The notes: a model not told the origin generated them from the letters alone. A stretch of 64,000 bases of DNA from an uncultured Oscillospiraceae bacterium (GCA_934645175.1 CAKUDE010000001.1:1-64000), one strand, 5' to 3'. Counted from the stretch's first letter, positions 8,237-18,578 are shown. A program made the numbers and translations.

Positions 8237-10084
8237 TTATTCCAGCAAGGCTCCAAAGAATCCCCGTTCTCTGTCTTTTATAGTACCAACCACAGCAGCT
8301 CGATCCAACAAGCAGTTTCGCATTTCACAGCTGGTTTCAGGCAAAAGCGAACAAGCGTGGCACGCTGCGTAATTTAGAGAGTCATATCCCTGTGCATGAG
8401 ATTCAATGCAAATAGGATCGGAGGAACACCAAGACGCTTCCTGGAGCATATTTCTGAAAATCATTTCAAAAGACTCCGGGAGTCCTTTTCTCACCAATCC
8501 GCCCAAGCTACCATCAGAGTCAGAAGAAGAAGTATATAACAGAATACCTGTCATTTTTACATCAGACTCCGGATAGGTGCTGTAAATCCGTTCCTTAATG
8601 GAAGCACCGGAATAACCGCACTCCAATGACAACTGACGGATCAGCAGATGAGAAAGCGTGTGCAGCAGTACATACCGGGCGGAGAAATTTTCGCAGCCTA
8701 CATTACTATGTTCCAGCCGGTCCCGCATGGGCTGATACTCATCTTCAAAAGCATCTTCCCACTCTTCCAATGCATCTTCTCTTATCTTGACAAACAAGCC
8801 TTCTCCCAACATTTCTATGGCGGGAAGCCAATTCAGCTCTACATCGCTAAGTGGGACGCAATCTCCAGACAGATGGTATCCTTTGAATCTGTCATCATCA
8901 GCATTGGGTTGCTCTGGCGTAATACGACGGAAGCCTCGCAACGCAAGGACCTCGCGCAGGCGCTTTGCCAATACGATATCCTCGATATAGTCTTCAAGGA
9001 ATTCCGGGACTGTCGCCCGTACAATTCTGAACTGCACATCTTCCGGATCGTCGTAATCACCCATGCAGAAAACACGATACTCATCTTCAAGCAGGTTCTG
9101 CTTGGTATACTCACCTCCATCGCCGTCATTATAACGTTTCTTAATCTCAGATATCAACTCGTCAATTGTACAAGTTTGCATTGCCAATAATGGTTGGAAT
9201 ACAGCCTGAATAACCATTTTTAAAGTGAAGTCATCAGGATTGCTGGCAAGGATTGGCTCAATTCGTTCCCAGTTTACAGCAATTTCCTGCTGAACCTTAC
9301 TGCTCCATGGAGGAATGGTTAACGCACTTGCTGTCATAGAAAAATACACATTGGAAGCTCCACGCTGGAGTGCCCTCAGCTGTGCTGTGCAGGGAACTGG
9401 ATCATTGTACTCCTTTTTACTGCCCAGCCAAGGACGTTTTCCATAACATGAGTAACCCCGAAGTGCATCTTTTGCCATACTGCCAGCCATTGTGCGGCTC
9501 TTTCCGCAAGCAGTACACTTGATAACAATGCTGTCCAGTCCACCGGTTTCATCGGAGAAACTGATGCGAAGGGCACCATTGCGCTTATCGGAAGGACATT
9601 CACTAAAGTTACCGTAATGGACCCACCATTCATAGGGAAAGTCCTCAAGGTGGCCATTAGTACATGCGGCAATAAAACGGGAGGGAACAATATTTCTCTT
9701 AGGATGACCGTTAGCACAGCTGCGGTCTGTCACATCGCCAAAACCCCAGTAGGGCATCAGTCTTCCGCAATTGGGATCAGGGCAGAAATGATAATAAGGA
9801 AAACGGAATGCCGGGATATCCGGGGTCATGTCGTCATCCTGGGAATTGGATACATAAGGTTCTTTGAAATGTGAAACTTTTAACAGTTTTTCGAGATTTG
9901 GTTCGTGCAGAACCGGACTGTTATCCTTCCAGTAATTGGCGCCTGCCATAATGACAGAATAATCCGGCATATCTACAATAGAACCATTACCGAATGTGGT
10001 AATTAACTGCGTTTTGCGCAATCTTCCCACTATTTTCTTGGGCTTGGCTTGATCTCTGTTTGAACCAAAGTGTAGTCTTGCCAT
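8237..10084 (-). CDS. drmB: DrmB, DUF1998-domain protein of DISARM type
   Basis: A 615-residue protein with the features of DISARM DrmB. The N-terminal part has FGNGSIVDMPDYSV and paired Cys/His groups that probably hold zinc (Cys101 and Cys106, Cys123, Cys141, and CTACG later). The C-terminal DUF1998 domain has HTLSHLLIRQL, the strongly conserved LLYTSSSDSDGSLGGLV, and a terminal four-Cys cluster CHACSLLPETSC. In characterised DISARM, DrmB pairs with DrmA to form a complex that binds DNA ends and blocks incoming phage DNA. Only 2 bases separate it from drmA, consistent with equal expression. The family assignment rests on motif recognition. Confidence 0.9.
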   Translation of the reverse strand: MARLHFGSNRDQAKPKKIVGRLRKTQLITTFGNGSIVDMPDYSVIMAGANYWKDNSPVLHEPNLEKLLKVSHFKEPYVSNSQDDDMTPDIPAFRFPYYHFCPDPNCGRLMPYWGFGDVTDRSCANGHPKRNIVPSRFIAACTNGHLEDFPYEWWVHYGNFSECPSDKRNGALRISFSDETGGLDSIVIKCTACGKSRTMAGSMAKDALRGYSCYGKRPWLGSKKEYNDPVPCTAQLRALQRGASNVYFSMTASALTIPPWSSKVQQEIAVNWERIEPILASNPDDFTLKMVIQAVFQPLLAMQTCTIDELISEIKKRYNDGDGGEYTKQNLLEDEYRVFCMGDYDDPEDVQFRIVRATVPEFLEDYIEDIVLAKRLREVLALRGFRRITPEQPNADDDRFKGYHLSGDCVPLSDVELNWLPAIEMLGEGLFVKIREDALEEWEDAFEDEYQPMRDRLEHSNVGCENFSARYVLLHTLSHLLIRQLSLECGYSGASIKERIYSTYPESDVKMTGILLYTSSSDSDGSLGGLVRKGLPESFEMIFRNMLQEASWCSSDPICIESHAQGYDSLNYAACHACSLLPETSCEMRNCLLDRAAVVGTIKDRERGFFGALLE

Positions 10085-10086
10085 AA

Positions 10087-13000
10087 TTACAGTCCTCCCA
10101 GCAGATAAATACCAGACTGGCCATCCACATTCCGCATGCTGTTCATCGTACGGAAACGGTCATTTTCGGTATCACCTTTCAGCAACTTCTTCTCGTTTTT
10201 TCTGCTTTTATATACGAGGGATCCGGTTGCTGCAATATCCCACGCATCCTGGATATCTTTGAGTTCATCTATAACTGCAGACAATTCATCAGGATCAACT
10301 CTTCTTACATAGTCGATAATGATTTTCTCAACCTTTTGGATTTCGGGATTGTCAGAGCGATAATTGATTGCCTGACTGTTTCCTCTGAGGTTCTCGATTA
10401 GGTAACGGCACAAAGAAACATATAATGCATGCAGGCCACGATCTCTTGCACGATCAGAGAAGGGGGTAAGGCTTGTCGCTTCCACATAGCGGTACAACGC
10501 AGAATGATACTTCAGGAACTGCTCATAATGTGAGCGGTCACGGGAACGGGATGCGTTGTACACAGCAATAACCAATCCGGGATTATCACGACCCACACGG
10601 CTGGTTGCTTGAATATATTCTGCATTAGTCTTGGGCTGACCGGCAACTACCATTGCACCCAAACGACCGACATCGACACCAACAGAAATCATGTTGGATG
10701 CCAGCAGGTAGTCAAATACATCCGCATGGTTATCCTTGGTATAGCTGCGTTTCAACTTAACCTGGATAATATCTGTAATTTCAGAATTACTCATGCGGCT
10801 TGTCAGTTCTTCCGTATATGTATAACCTTTTGAGGTATCAACACCGGGATAAACCGAAACAAATTTAGTTTTCGCAAGGTAATCAAGACGGCTCTGAACG
10901 TCGTCAAGGATCTGTGTGCTTGCACCGCCCAATTCCCGCAAGCTGTTAAAATAGCCAGTAATAGTCCAAAAATTATCCACAACTGCATCGGGGTATCCCA
11001 ACGTAACCAAGTAGCGGGTAGCAAACAGCATAGCTGCATTCACTCTGATCAATGTCGTAGTTGCAGTCGTTCCTATACCCATCACTCCAAAATACTGACG
11101 TGCAGGTCTTGCTTCCGGTGTAGACTGTATAGCAAAAAACGAATCCCTGGCAGAAAGCCCCTGCGGCGGAAACTGCGTGTGACCACGTCCGTACAATGCC
11201 ATGATTTGATTTGCTGCATTTCGGATGGTTGCGGTGGACGCAATTACTTTTGCGCAAACACCATCGCGCTCACAGAGTTTCGATATGGCAGCCTCATAGA
11301 TACCGGTCATGGTGCCAAGGGGGCCGGAGATCAGATGAAGCTCGTCTTGGATGATAAGCTCCGGAGGTTTTTTGTTATTCGTAATGCCAAATAGTGCCGC
11401 TGGTTTATCGTTCAGCGGAATCTGGGCAAATTTATCGACGGTGGCAACAACAAAAGTAGGCAGATGCTGATAGATAGCATCATCAATAATGTGAATTGGG
11501 AGACCATTGGGGGCAGTATGGAAATTGCAATGCTGATTCGGACATTTGATTGTCATCCTGTTTTGGACAAGATCAACATCATAGTGCTGTGCATTTAACT
11601 TCGCGCCGCACCAGGGACAAACCTTGATTTGAACAGGATTGGATTTCTCGTCATCCCCGCCTTCTTTCTGCTTATTGATGCTGGTTCTGGCCTCTTTCAA
11701 ATGGTTCGGTGTAAGATTACCGCCAACCCACAGACCGATGGAAATCTCATTTCCACCCAAATTATACTTTTTACGCAGCAACTCGCATGCAAATATCAGG
11801 ATACTTGCACGTTCAAACTGCTGTAGTGTCAGAAGCCGAAGTGTATATCGCATAATTACAGTAACACCATCTGCATTGGCATCCCGGAGTCTGCGCAAGA
11901 AGATTACAAATGCAGTAATCCCCAAATACGCTTCTGTTTTACCACCGCCGGTGGGGAACCAAAGAAGATCCACCATCTGTCGATCCGGAACTTCCTGACC
12001 GGGATGTCCTTTCGGTTCAATAAAGGAGGTCAGTTCATGCAGGACGAAAGCTAACTGGAAAGGGTACCAGCAGACTTTTGCAGGATCAAAGGTTTTTCCG
12101 CTTTTCAGCAGCGTTTGTCTTCTCTGAAGCAACATTGCCTCATTTGCAAGCTGGAAAGCACGGAAAGCCTTTCCATCACCTTCTGCACTCTCCTTCAACA
12201 GCCTAATGGCATAGTCGATTCTGTTGCATGCATCTTGACATTTTTGAATGTTGCTACGGGCAATCTCCCGCAGGCTTTCCTTCACCTCGGATACGGCATT
12301 ATTTTGATCTTTGATCCACTTCTGGTATTTCGCTGCAAAAGCATCCAACTCCAGAACGACATCGTCAACGGTTGCGGCAGACAAAAACTGCATAGATAAT
12401 ACGTTTCCGCTTACCACTTCAGCGGCCTTCATCTGGCGAAGATTGAATGTAGGAAAAAATGCAGACTCTACCCATTCCGGCTCGGCATTATCCATATCCC
12501 ACATAACAGAGCATCCGTGTCCCTGCGCATAGCAATGGACATCAGAATACAGCATATCCAATTCCAGAAGTTCCGGATCGGTAGTCAAATATGTCTGCCG
12601 GTTTACACTGGTGAAAACAGCTGTTCCATCACTGCTGCTTACTCTGATGACGGGCTGAAAAGCACAACACCTGGAGGTGGAGGTCATATCATTTTCGGAC
12701 TGGTTCTCGTTAACCAGTGCAATCGTAATTACACGCTCACCGGAATCCATAATAGAGTGTGTATAAACCTGCAGCTGGAGTCCGTTGGGTAAGTCTGCGT
12801 ACTCCACCCGTTCGCCAGTAAATATGACTTTTTCGGCATAAGAATACTCGTTGCGTCGCCAAATTTCTTTGGGTTTCTTTTCCAGATGTTCCCATCTGGA
12901 GGTATCAATTCCACACTCCTTTGCATCATCAAAGGAAATCGGCTCATAGAAGGCATAGCTGCCAGAAATACAAATTGCACCGACACCTGCTTTCAGTGTA

Positions 13001-13266
13001 ACCGTAATACCCATAGAAGAAGGATTATTCTGATTACTCAGAGAAATGGATGCATCATAGGTTTCAACCTCATTTTCTAACAAGGGATTCCGCGCCAGAT
13101 CCAATGCCTCCACAGTATCCTTTTGCGGATACAGTTTGCCCATGATGTAATACTGAACCGGAACTTCAGCAAGGCATTCATCTTTTTTGACAGGCCCAAT
13201 AAAATCCTGCTCCAGAATGCGGGATACAACCTCTCTGGCTTCATAGTATTTTGAATAGTCAGCCAT
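10087..13266 (-). CDS. drmA: DrmA-type superfamily 2 helicase
   Basis: A 1059-residue helicase, the DISARM DrmA type. Motifs visible: Walker A FPTGGGKT (437-444), the DEAH-like box DELH (641-644), STAT motif III (677-680) and motif VI QATSRVGR (886-893). A four-Cys zinc site, CPWC at 550-553 with CPNQHC at 575-580, is inserted between Walker A and DELH. The first 400 residues are a specific N-terminal domain with no catalytic motif that I recognise. It should use ATP to move on DNA; in known systems the DrmAB complex is autoinhibited and activated by DNA with a 5' overhang. The ATG start has GGAGG upstream, 24 bases behind the UvrD-like gene. Confidence 0.92.
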   Translation of the reverse strand: MADYSKYYEAREVVSRILEQDFIGPVKKDECLAEVPVQYYIMGKLYPQKDTVEALDLARNPLLENEVETYDASISLSNQNNPSSMGITVTLKAGVGAICISGSYAFYEPISFDDAKECGIDTSRWEHLEKKPKEIWRRNEYSYAEKVIFTGERVEYADLPNGLQLQVYTHSIMDSGERVITIALVNENQSENDMTSTSRCCAFQPVIRVSSSDGTAVFTSVNRQTYLTTDPELLELDMLYSDVHCYAQGHGCSVMWDMDNAEPEWVESAFFPTFNLRQMKAAEVVSGNVLSMQFLSAATVDDVVLELDAFAAKYQKWIKDQNNAVSEVKESLREIARSNIQKCQDACNRIDYAIRLLKESAEGDGKAFRAFQLANEAMLLQRRQTLLKSGKTFDPAKVCWYPFQLAFVLHELTSFIEPKGHPGQEVPDRQMVDLLWFPTGGGKTEAYLGITAFVIFLRRLRDANADGVTVIMRYTLRLLTLQQFERASILIFACELLRKKYNLGGNEISIGLWVGGNLTPNHLKEARTSINKQKEGGDDEKSNPVQIKVCPWCGAKLNAQHYDVDLVQNRMTIKCPNQHCNFHTAPNGLPIHIIDDAIYQHLPTFVVATVDKFAQIPLNDKPAALFGITNNKKPPELIIQDELHLISGPLGTMTGIYEAAISKLCERDGVCAKVIASTATIRNAANQIMALYGRGHTQFPPQGLSARDSFFAIQSTPEARPARQYFGVMGIGTTATTTLIRVNAAMLFATRYLVTLGYPDAVVDNFWTITGYFNSLRELGGASTQILDDVQSRLDYLAKTKFVSVYPGVDTSKGYTYTEELTSRMSNSEITDIIQVKLKRSYTKDNHADVFDYLLASNMISVGVDVGRLGAMVVAGQPKTNAEYIQATSRVGRDNPGLVIAVYNASRSRDRSHYEQFLKYHSALYRYVEATSLTPFSDRARDRGLHALYVSLCRYLIENLRGNSQAINYRSDNPEIQKVEKIIIDYVRRVDPDELSAVIDELKDIQDAWDIAATGSLVYKSRKNEKKLLKGDTENDRFRTMNSMRNVDGQSGIYLLGGL

Positions 13267-13290
13267 AGCAAAACCTCCGGTTCTGTATAA

Positions 13291-15765
13291 TTAGTATGTG
13301 TCTTTGTCAACTGCTGCAAACCCTGTGATGGTTATGCCAGACCAAATACTGACATCTCCAAAGGTCTTTGCACCTGCGGGAACAGGGACCATTCCAGACA
13401 CACACGTTGTAATGTTGTGGACATACACATCACAAAATGCATGAGGATATACCTCATAATACACCGAGCAATTCATATTCTTTATATGCTGAATTGCTTT
13501 TTCCAGTTCATGTGCAAAAGACTTGCTGGTATAACCCAGAACAATTTTTTCGTTGTCCTCCAGCACAATGCGATATACAACATAGGGCTTTGTTCCTTCC
13601 GGACACTTGAGCAGTTTCAATCTCGTTCCAGAATGAACGCTTTCCCGGATGTATTGCTGATGCTCATTATCAGCAGCGAGAGATCGCAGATCCAAATCGG
13701 CATCACTGCCAACCTCGAAATGAGAAATATACCGTTTAAAGCCACCGGCTTTTGCGCACCGTTTGCTTTGATCGTCGTTTCTCGTAGTATAGATCTGTTT
13801 ATCTTTTTTGGAAATCTCAGCTCTTTCTATCTTTTTCTTGGGCCGTGTCAGCGCAACGTAACATACCTTGTGTTCCAAAATGTCTTCTGTATCGGGATCT
13901 GCCATTGCCTCAATCACATCGTCAATAACAATTACAGAGTCAAACTCCTTGCCTTTTGCCCGGTGAATATTGCTGACCGTAATTGCGTGTTTGGCTCCCG
14001 TTCCGGATTCATACAGCATTGGCTCCTTGGCATTTCTCAAGAGGCCTTTCAGCAGATCTGCAACCTCATATCTCTTCCGCGCTTCACCACGCTGTGTTGA
14101 AACAAGAGCCGTCCACCGCATACGTGCCATTTCGTATCCAGCCTCCGGAAACAAAGCAAGATGGTTTGACACAAAGGCAGTTTCATCAACAGATTCGTTT
14201 TCGTAGTCACAGAATACACGGGCAATCCAGTCACCTAATGTTGGCGACCCCAAGCCACGGTGCAGGGCATGCGGAACATCTGCATTTTGGAGCCATGCAG
14301 AGATCTGCAATGCCTGTCCATTTGTACGGGTAAGAATACCCAAAGTCTCACCCTGACTAACATATCGCAGTGCATCGCTTCTTGAAAACCTGGTCAGTTT
14401 TACAGGCATCCGGGGGATGTGCGTCAACAAATCACTCGCTGCTGAAACCCGATCTTGGGTGGAACCAGTAAGTATTGCCTTCCGGTATGGAACTGTCAGC
14501 TGTCCAAATGCATCACCCTGACGATGATTCTCTGTGAGTGCGTAATAATTGGCACCGGGGAAACTCTTGAAAATGTCTTGATAGAATTGTTCAGAGGACA
14601 TAATCACGGGATTACCTTCTGCCATATAGTCATACAATGCCTGACAAGAATCGCCCAAAATCGTGAACCCACAATCGTCTGGGAGTCCTTTCAGCATCGC
14701 CAAGACCAACTCTGCCCGGCTGCCAACAAGATCCTGAACCTCATCAACGATAATATGCTCATACTCAGCCAGTATATCTTTTTTCTTTTTGAAAATGGAT
14801 GTTGCAACTTTTATGCGCTGATCATAGTCATATGCTTCCAGAAGGAAGTGCTTGGGAAGTAAATCCTGATGATTTTCCTGCACCCATGCCAGCATATATG
14901 TAGAGAAGGAGTCAAATGTACGAACATCTACATCCTGCCACTCATAACCGATGCGTCCCGTCTCGGCGGCATCAGAGAGCCTGTTTCGTACAACCTCCAC
15001 GGCAGAGTGCGAGAAACACAGAACCAGGATATTCTCTGCCTTAGCCTGCTCCTCGTTGATCATATGGATGATTTTTTCAATCAAGGTCCATGTCTTGCCC
15101 GTACCGGGGCCGGCATTTACGATGCTGCGCTCCGCAGGTTCCGCTTCAATAATTTTGTTTTGTGTGGTTTCTGTAAAGGAACTGAAATCGATTTTCTTAA
15201 CCTCTACCGGTTTAGGTACCGGCGGAGCGGGTGGCCTGACAACGAACGGATCATTCGGATCAGGCTTTTTCACGACAGGAATAGTAGTACCTGTTTCGCT
15301 GGTATTCTTCTTTTCAGGGGTGTTTCCAGCAAACAGTTTCGCTGCGGCTCTGGCATCTCCATCTTCTGAGGTGCGTTTCTTTCGTGCAGCTTCTTCAAAC
15401 TCAAAGATAGCCGGTTGAGCCCTCTTGTTTTCTTCATGTATGTCCAATTCGGCAGGATCAAAATCAGGACGGCAACTATGGAAGTGGCTGCATTTCGTGT
15501 TAAGGCACCTGCAGATGACCTGCTCATGCCCCTGCTGGTCTCTAATTGTTCCCCAGGGATAGTCATTTTTTGCAGCGTATGCACAGTGAACCGATGCATA
15601 ATCGTATTCTTGCTTCTGAATGCTCGTCAATGCGCATTGTTTTTTGAGAATCTCAAGTGAAAATGGATCATGTATTTTGGAGCGGAAAGTAGAGTCTTCA
15701 TAAAAACTCTTTTCCACAGGATACAAATTGCTCCGGAATGCTACAGTACTGATATTACTCTCCAT
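13291..15765 (-). CDS. UvrD/Rep-family superfamily 1 helicase with Cys-rich N-terminal extension
   Basis: An 824-residue protein. The helicase core begins at about residue 195: TQNKIIEAEP, Walker A GPGTGKT (219-225), Walker B VDEVQD (340-345), LGDSCQALYDY, HRAKGKEFDSVIVID and YVALTRPKKKI. This is the normal UvrD motif order. Ahead of it lies a 190-residue extension with a CRCLNTKCSHFHSC cluster (85-98, probably a zinc site) and a Pro-rich linker. About 150 residues follow the core without recognisable motif. The gene overlaps hsp70 by 11 bases and is 24 bases from drmA. Superfamily 1 helicases of this kind are not part of the described DISARM core, so this may be a DNA-processing accessory. 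Confidence 0.85.
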   Translation of the reverse strand: MESNISTVAFRSNLYPVEKSFYEDSTFRSKIHDPFSLEILKKQCALTSIQKQEYDYASVHCAYAAKNDYPWGTIRDQQGHEQVICRCLNTKCSHFHSCRPDFDPAELDIHEENKRAQPAIFEFEEAARKKRTSEDGDARAAAKLFAGNTPEKKNTSETGTTIPVVKKPDPNDPFVVRPPAPPVPKPVEVKKIDFSSFTETTQNKIIEAEPAERSIVNAGPGTGKTWTLIEKIIHMINEEQAKAENILVLCFSHSAVEVVRNRLSDAAETGRIGYEWQDVDVRTFDSFSTYMLAWVQENHQDLLPKHFLLEAYDYDQRIKVATSIFKKKKDILAEYEHIIVDEVQDLVGSRAELVLAMLKGLPDDCGFTILGDSCQALYDYMAEGNPVIMSSEQFYQDIFKSFPGANYYALTENHRQGDAFGQLTVPYRKAILTGSTQDRVSAASDLLTHIPRMPVKLTRFSRSDALRYVSQGETLGILTRTNGQALQISAWLQNADVPHALHRGLGSPTLGDWIARVFCDYENESVDETAFVSNHLALFPEAGYEMARMRWTALVSTQRGEARKRYEVADLLKGLLRNAKEPMLYESGTGAKHAITVSNIHRAKGKEFDSVIVIDDVIEAMADPDTEDILEHKVCYVALTRPKKKIERAEISKKDKQIYTTRNDDQSKRCAKAGGFKRYISHFEVGSDADLDLRSLAADNEHQQYIRESVHSGTRLKLLKCPEGTKPYVVYRIVLEDNEKIVLGYTSKSFAHELEKAIQHIKNMNCSVYYEVYPHAFCDVYVHNITTCVSGMVPVPAGAKTFGDVSIWSGITITGFAAVDKDTY

Positions 15766-17221
15766 GCTGCACCTGCTTTCCAGGTAGCTTATAATAGCAC
15801 TTCAACTGTGTGTATTCCCACAGCCGCCGAAACTCTGCAGGCTGCATATTACTTCCGGCAACAACGGTGAACACCATATTCTGATCAACAGAAGCATTAA
15901 GTACAATCTGCTCCTGAAGAAAACGGTAAGCAGGGACAGACAGTGTCTTATATCTTTCCGGAGAGGCCTCGATATCAGGACTACCTCCAAAAACAAAGCG
16001 GGCCTCCTTGCTGGAATCCACAATACCGAAATGACATGTATGTTCCCATCCCTGAAGGGGAGTGTCCGGCTTCAGAATTTCGTAGTATGCATTATCACTC
16101 AGCACGATACCGACAGATTGATTGGCAAAATAGCCTCCGGGAGTCATTGCCAGCATAGCAGCACCCTGACCAACATTCCACATAGTTTCTTCCGGGAAGA
16201 ACAGCTTGTCTCCGTACTTATCATCCATCTTCTCCAGCAGGGGACGCAGATTGCTGCTACCGCCCACCATGACGATCCGGTCAATATTGGCAAGTCCAAC
16301 CCCCGACTGACGGATAGCTTCCTCCAGACAGTCCATCGCCATCGTGACCTCCGGGTCTACAATATCCGCAAACCAGTCATATTCCAATGTTTCACGGCAG
16401 GCACCATAAACTCCATAGTTATTGATGGAAATCGTGGCGGTATCATCATCGCCCAGCATGCGCTTTGCACGTTCAGCACGAACCCGCATCATATCCTGGG
16501 CACTGGACGGCATATCGGCAAACGCCATCTCGACACCTTTTTTACGGGCTATTTTTGCGTGAATTCGCTTGGCGATTTTATCATCAATATAGTCACCGGC
16601 AATATCCCTGCCGACTGTTGCTAATTCGGATACCTTACCATTGATATGCTGGAGAATAGACACATCCAGCGTGCCACCGCCCCAGTCAAAAATTGCAACG
16701 ACAGAAGAACTTTTCAATTCATCATAATTTGCAATAAAGGCAGCTGTTGGTTCGCTGATAAAAGAACGGATATGGATGCCGGCCTTCTTTGCTGCTTCAC
16801 GCAGTTTTGCACGCTTGGATGCACTGAATCCAACGGGAATCGCAACAGTTGCCTCTTCCATGTCAATTCCGGTACGATTATGCACATTGACTTTCAGATA
16901 CTTAAAAACCTCGCTGGCCACATCGACGGCAGTCCATTCACGGCCTGCGATTGTTTTTATCTGCTCAGAAGCCAGAATGGTCTTAACCGATGAAATATAC
17001 TCACAGGATTCGCTCAGCTCCATCTTCTTATCCCATGCATCCCGGCCAGTGAATACAGCGCCTGTGGTTTTATCAATCGCAACAACGGACGGAATCGGAC
17101 GTCCTTCTTCATCGCCGTATTTAACGGCTTCTGGCTTTTGATCCATCACCACATATCCAACAGTTGCGCTGTTGGTTGTGCCGAAGTCAATGCCAAAATA
17201 ATATTTCAATCCTGTTGCCAC
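15755..17221 (-). CDS. Hsp70/DnaK-like ATPase with reduced substrate-binding part
   Basis: A 488-residue Hsp70-family protein. The nucleotide-binding domain is intact: FGIDFGTTNS (9-18), ISEPTAAF (155-162), FDWGGGTLDVS (178-188) and the adenosine motif MVGGSSNLRPL (318-328). After residue 360 only about 130 residues remain, against about 240 in DnaK, so the beta domain is divergent and the helical lid seems missing. It is therefore not the housekeeping chaperone. The start is GTG at 17221 with GAGGTG 7 bases upstream, and the upstream stop lies inside that binding site. Its place in the operon suggests ATP-dependent assembly or switching of the defence complex, which is an inference. Confidence 0.88.
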   Translation of the reverse strand: MATGLKYYFGIDFGTTNSATVGYVVMDQKPEAVKYGDEEGRPIPSVVAIDKTTGAVFTGRDAWDKKMELSESCEYISSVKTILASEQIKTIAGREWTAVDVASEVFKYLKVNVHNRTGIDMEEATVAIPVGFSASKRAKLREAAKKAGIHIRSFISEPTAAFIANYDELKSSSVVAIFDWGGGTLDVSILQHINGKVSELATVGRDIAGDYIDDKIAKRIHAKIARKKGVEMAFADMPSSAQDMMRVRAERAKRMLGDDDTATISINNYGVYGACRETLEYDWFADIVDPEVTMAMDCLEEAIRQSGVGLANIDRIVMVGGSSNLRPLLEKMDDKYGDKLFFPEETMWNVGQGAAMLAMTPGGYFANQSVGIVLSDNAYYEILKPDTPLQGWEHTCHFGIVDSSKEARFVFGGSPDIEASPERYKTLSVPAYRFLQEQIVLNASVDQNMVFTVVAGSNMQPAEFRRLWEYTQLKCYYKLPGKQVQHGE

Positions 17222-17232
17222 ATTTTTTCACC

Positions 17233-18519
17233 TCACTCAATTTTCATGCCGCCCTTTTCCAGTATATCGAAGATACTCTGAAGCTGGAGTCTCAGGTTCT
17301 CTCCCAAATCGCAGCTCATAGGCACATCCAATGCATCTACAAAATCCCGATATTCGACCCGGATCTTGGATGCAAGTCTCTGGAGCAACTCATCAGCCTG
17401 TTTACTTCTGTCCCGGCAGAGAACCTCTGCCATCTTAACTCTTTCTGCCATTTCCGCGTCTTTTTCGGCGATGACTGCATTTCTTTGCTCCACCGTCTGT
17501 TTCAACACAATGATATCGCCTTCAGCGGCAGACAGTTTTTTTCTTAACTCAGTAATAGTATCCTGTAGGTCTGCTATCTGCTGATTGGTTCCATGAAGTT
17601 TATTCTGCTCAGTTTCCAAAGCCTGGGTCAATGCATCAATTTTAACTCTCTGTTGCGTACTCTCGGCCTTCACAACAGCTATAGCTTTAGAAGCTTTCCC
17701 CAGCAACGCAGCAAGATATGCTGTCATATCGGCAGGAGTATCTTCCTCAGGCTGTGCAACGGTCACTTTCGGTGCTGGAACTCTATCTTCCGGGGGATTG
17801 TCTGCAACAGATACAATCTTCGCTTTTTCCGCTGCATCTGTTGTTGATGCAGGGGTTACTGAATCAGTCTTCGTGTCTGCGATGACACTTTGGGAAAAAT
17901 CATAATCAGCAAGCCACTTGCGAATCTTTGCAGTATTTTTTACAACAACGCCTTTTGCGGAACCAGCATTTTCAATGCCATCCATTATGGAAGAAACAAG
18001 CGCTACAAACTCGTTAATGAATACCGGTTTGGTTCCAATATCTGCAAGAGGACACAGTTCCGCATCCGGTCGAAGTTCCGCTAGAAAATACTTCTCCAAT
18101 GTTTTCTCAGCCGTGCCGAGTCGTTTTTTATCTTTATTAACACATGCACTCGGCAACCGCTTAATTATGGGTGCCAGTATATTCCTGGGAGCATTGTTAT
18201 TAAGCATCAATGCTAACAAATGCGCCATCAACCGGAAAGATAAATTGCTGTCAATGCCGTAGTATTTTCCGCCGAACAGTGTTGCCAGAGTTGCATTCGG
18301 ATCTTCCGTTTGAATCAAATAGGCATAGAAAGGCTCTGCACCGCAGAAAGCAAATCCTTCGTACAAATACTGTTCTACGCGGCCAGTCAAACCTGTATCC
18401 ACAACAAGGCCAAGCCATGCGCTGCGAAAAGCTTCTTTTTCCTTAATTGTAGGCTCTTTCTTTTTCTTTTCTTTTTTTGCTTTCATCAACGCATCAAGCG
18501 TTTCAACGTATTTATCCAT
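17233..18519 (-). CDS. Coiled-coil protein with GrpE-like C-terminal tail
   Basis: A 428-residue protein that I do not recognise as a named family. Residues 1-170 are helical (EKEAFRSAWLGLVVDTGLTGRVEQYL). A low-complexity Ala/Thr/Pro linker follows, then a long predicted coiled coil (about 270-375, heptads such as LTQALETEQNKLHGTNQQIADL written here only in part). The end, DLGENLRLQLQSIFDILEK plus GGMKIE, resembles the GrpE core end (GVELTLKQLLSVLEKFG type). It is encoded 11 bases upstream of the Hsp70 gene, so a nucleotide exchange or docking partner for that ATPase is plausible. ATG at 18519 has GGAGG at proper spacing; an upstream in-frame ATG at 18564 lacks one. Confidence 0.6.
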   Translation of the reverse strand: MDKYVETLDALMKAKKEKKKKEPTIKEKEAFRSAWLGLVVDTGLTGRVEQYLYEGFAFCGAEPFYAYLIQTEDPNATLATLFGGKYYGIDSNLSFRLMAHLLALMLNNNAPRNILAPIIKRLPSACVNKDKKRLGTAEKTLEKYFLAELRPDAELCPLADIGTKPVFINEFVALVSSIMDGIENAGSAKGVVVKNTAKIRKWLADYDFSQSVIADTKTDSVTPASTTDAAEKAKIVSVADNPPEDRVPAPKVTVAQPEEDTPADMTAYLAALLGKASKAIAVVKAESTQQRVKIDALTQALETEQNKLHGTNQQIADLQDTITELRKKLSAAEGDIIVLKQTVEQRNAVIAEKDAEMAERVKMAEVLCRDRSKQADELLQRLASKIRVEYRDFVDALDVPMSCDLGENLRLQLQSIFDILEKGGMKIE

Positions 18520-18578
18520 GATGATTCCTCCATCAATTGTCATTTTATTGCATTTTGTGTCCAATAAACCATCTATAT

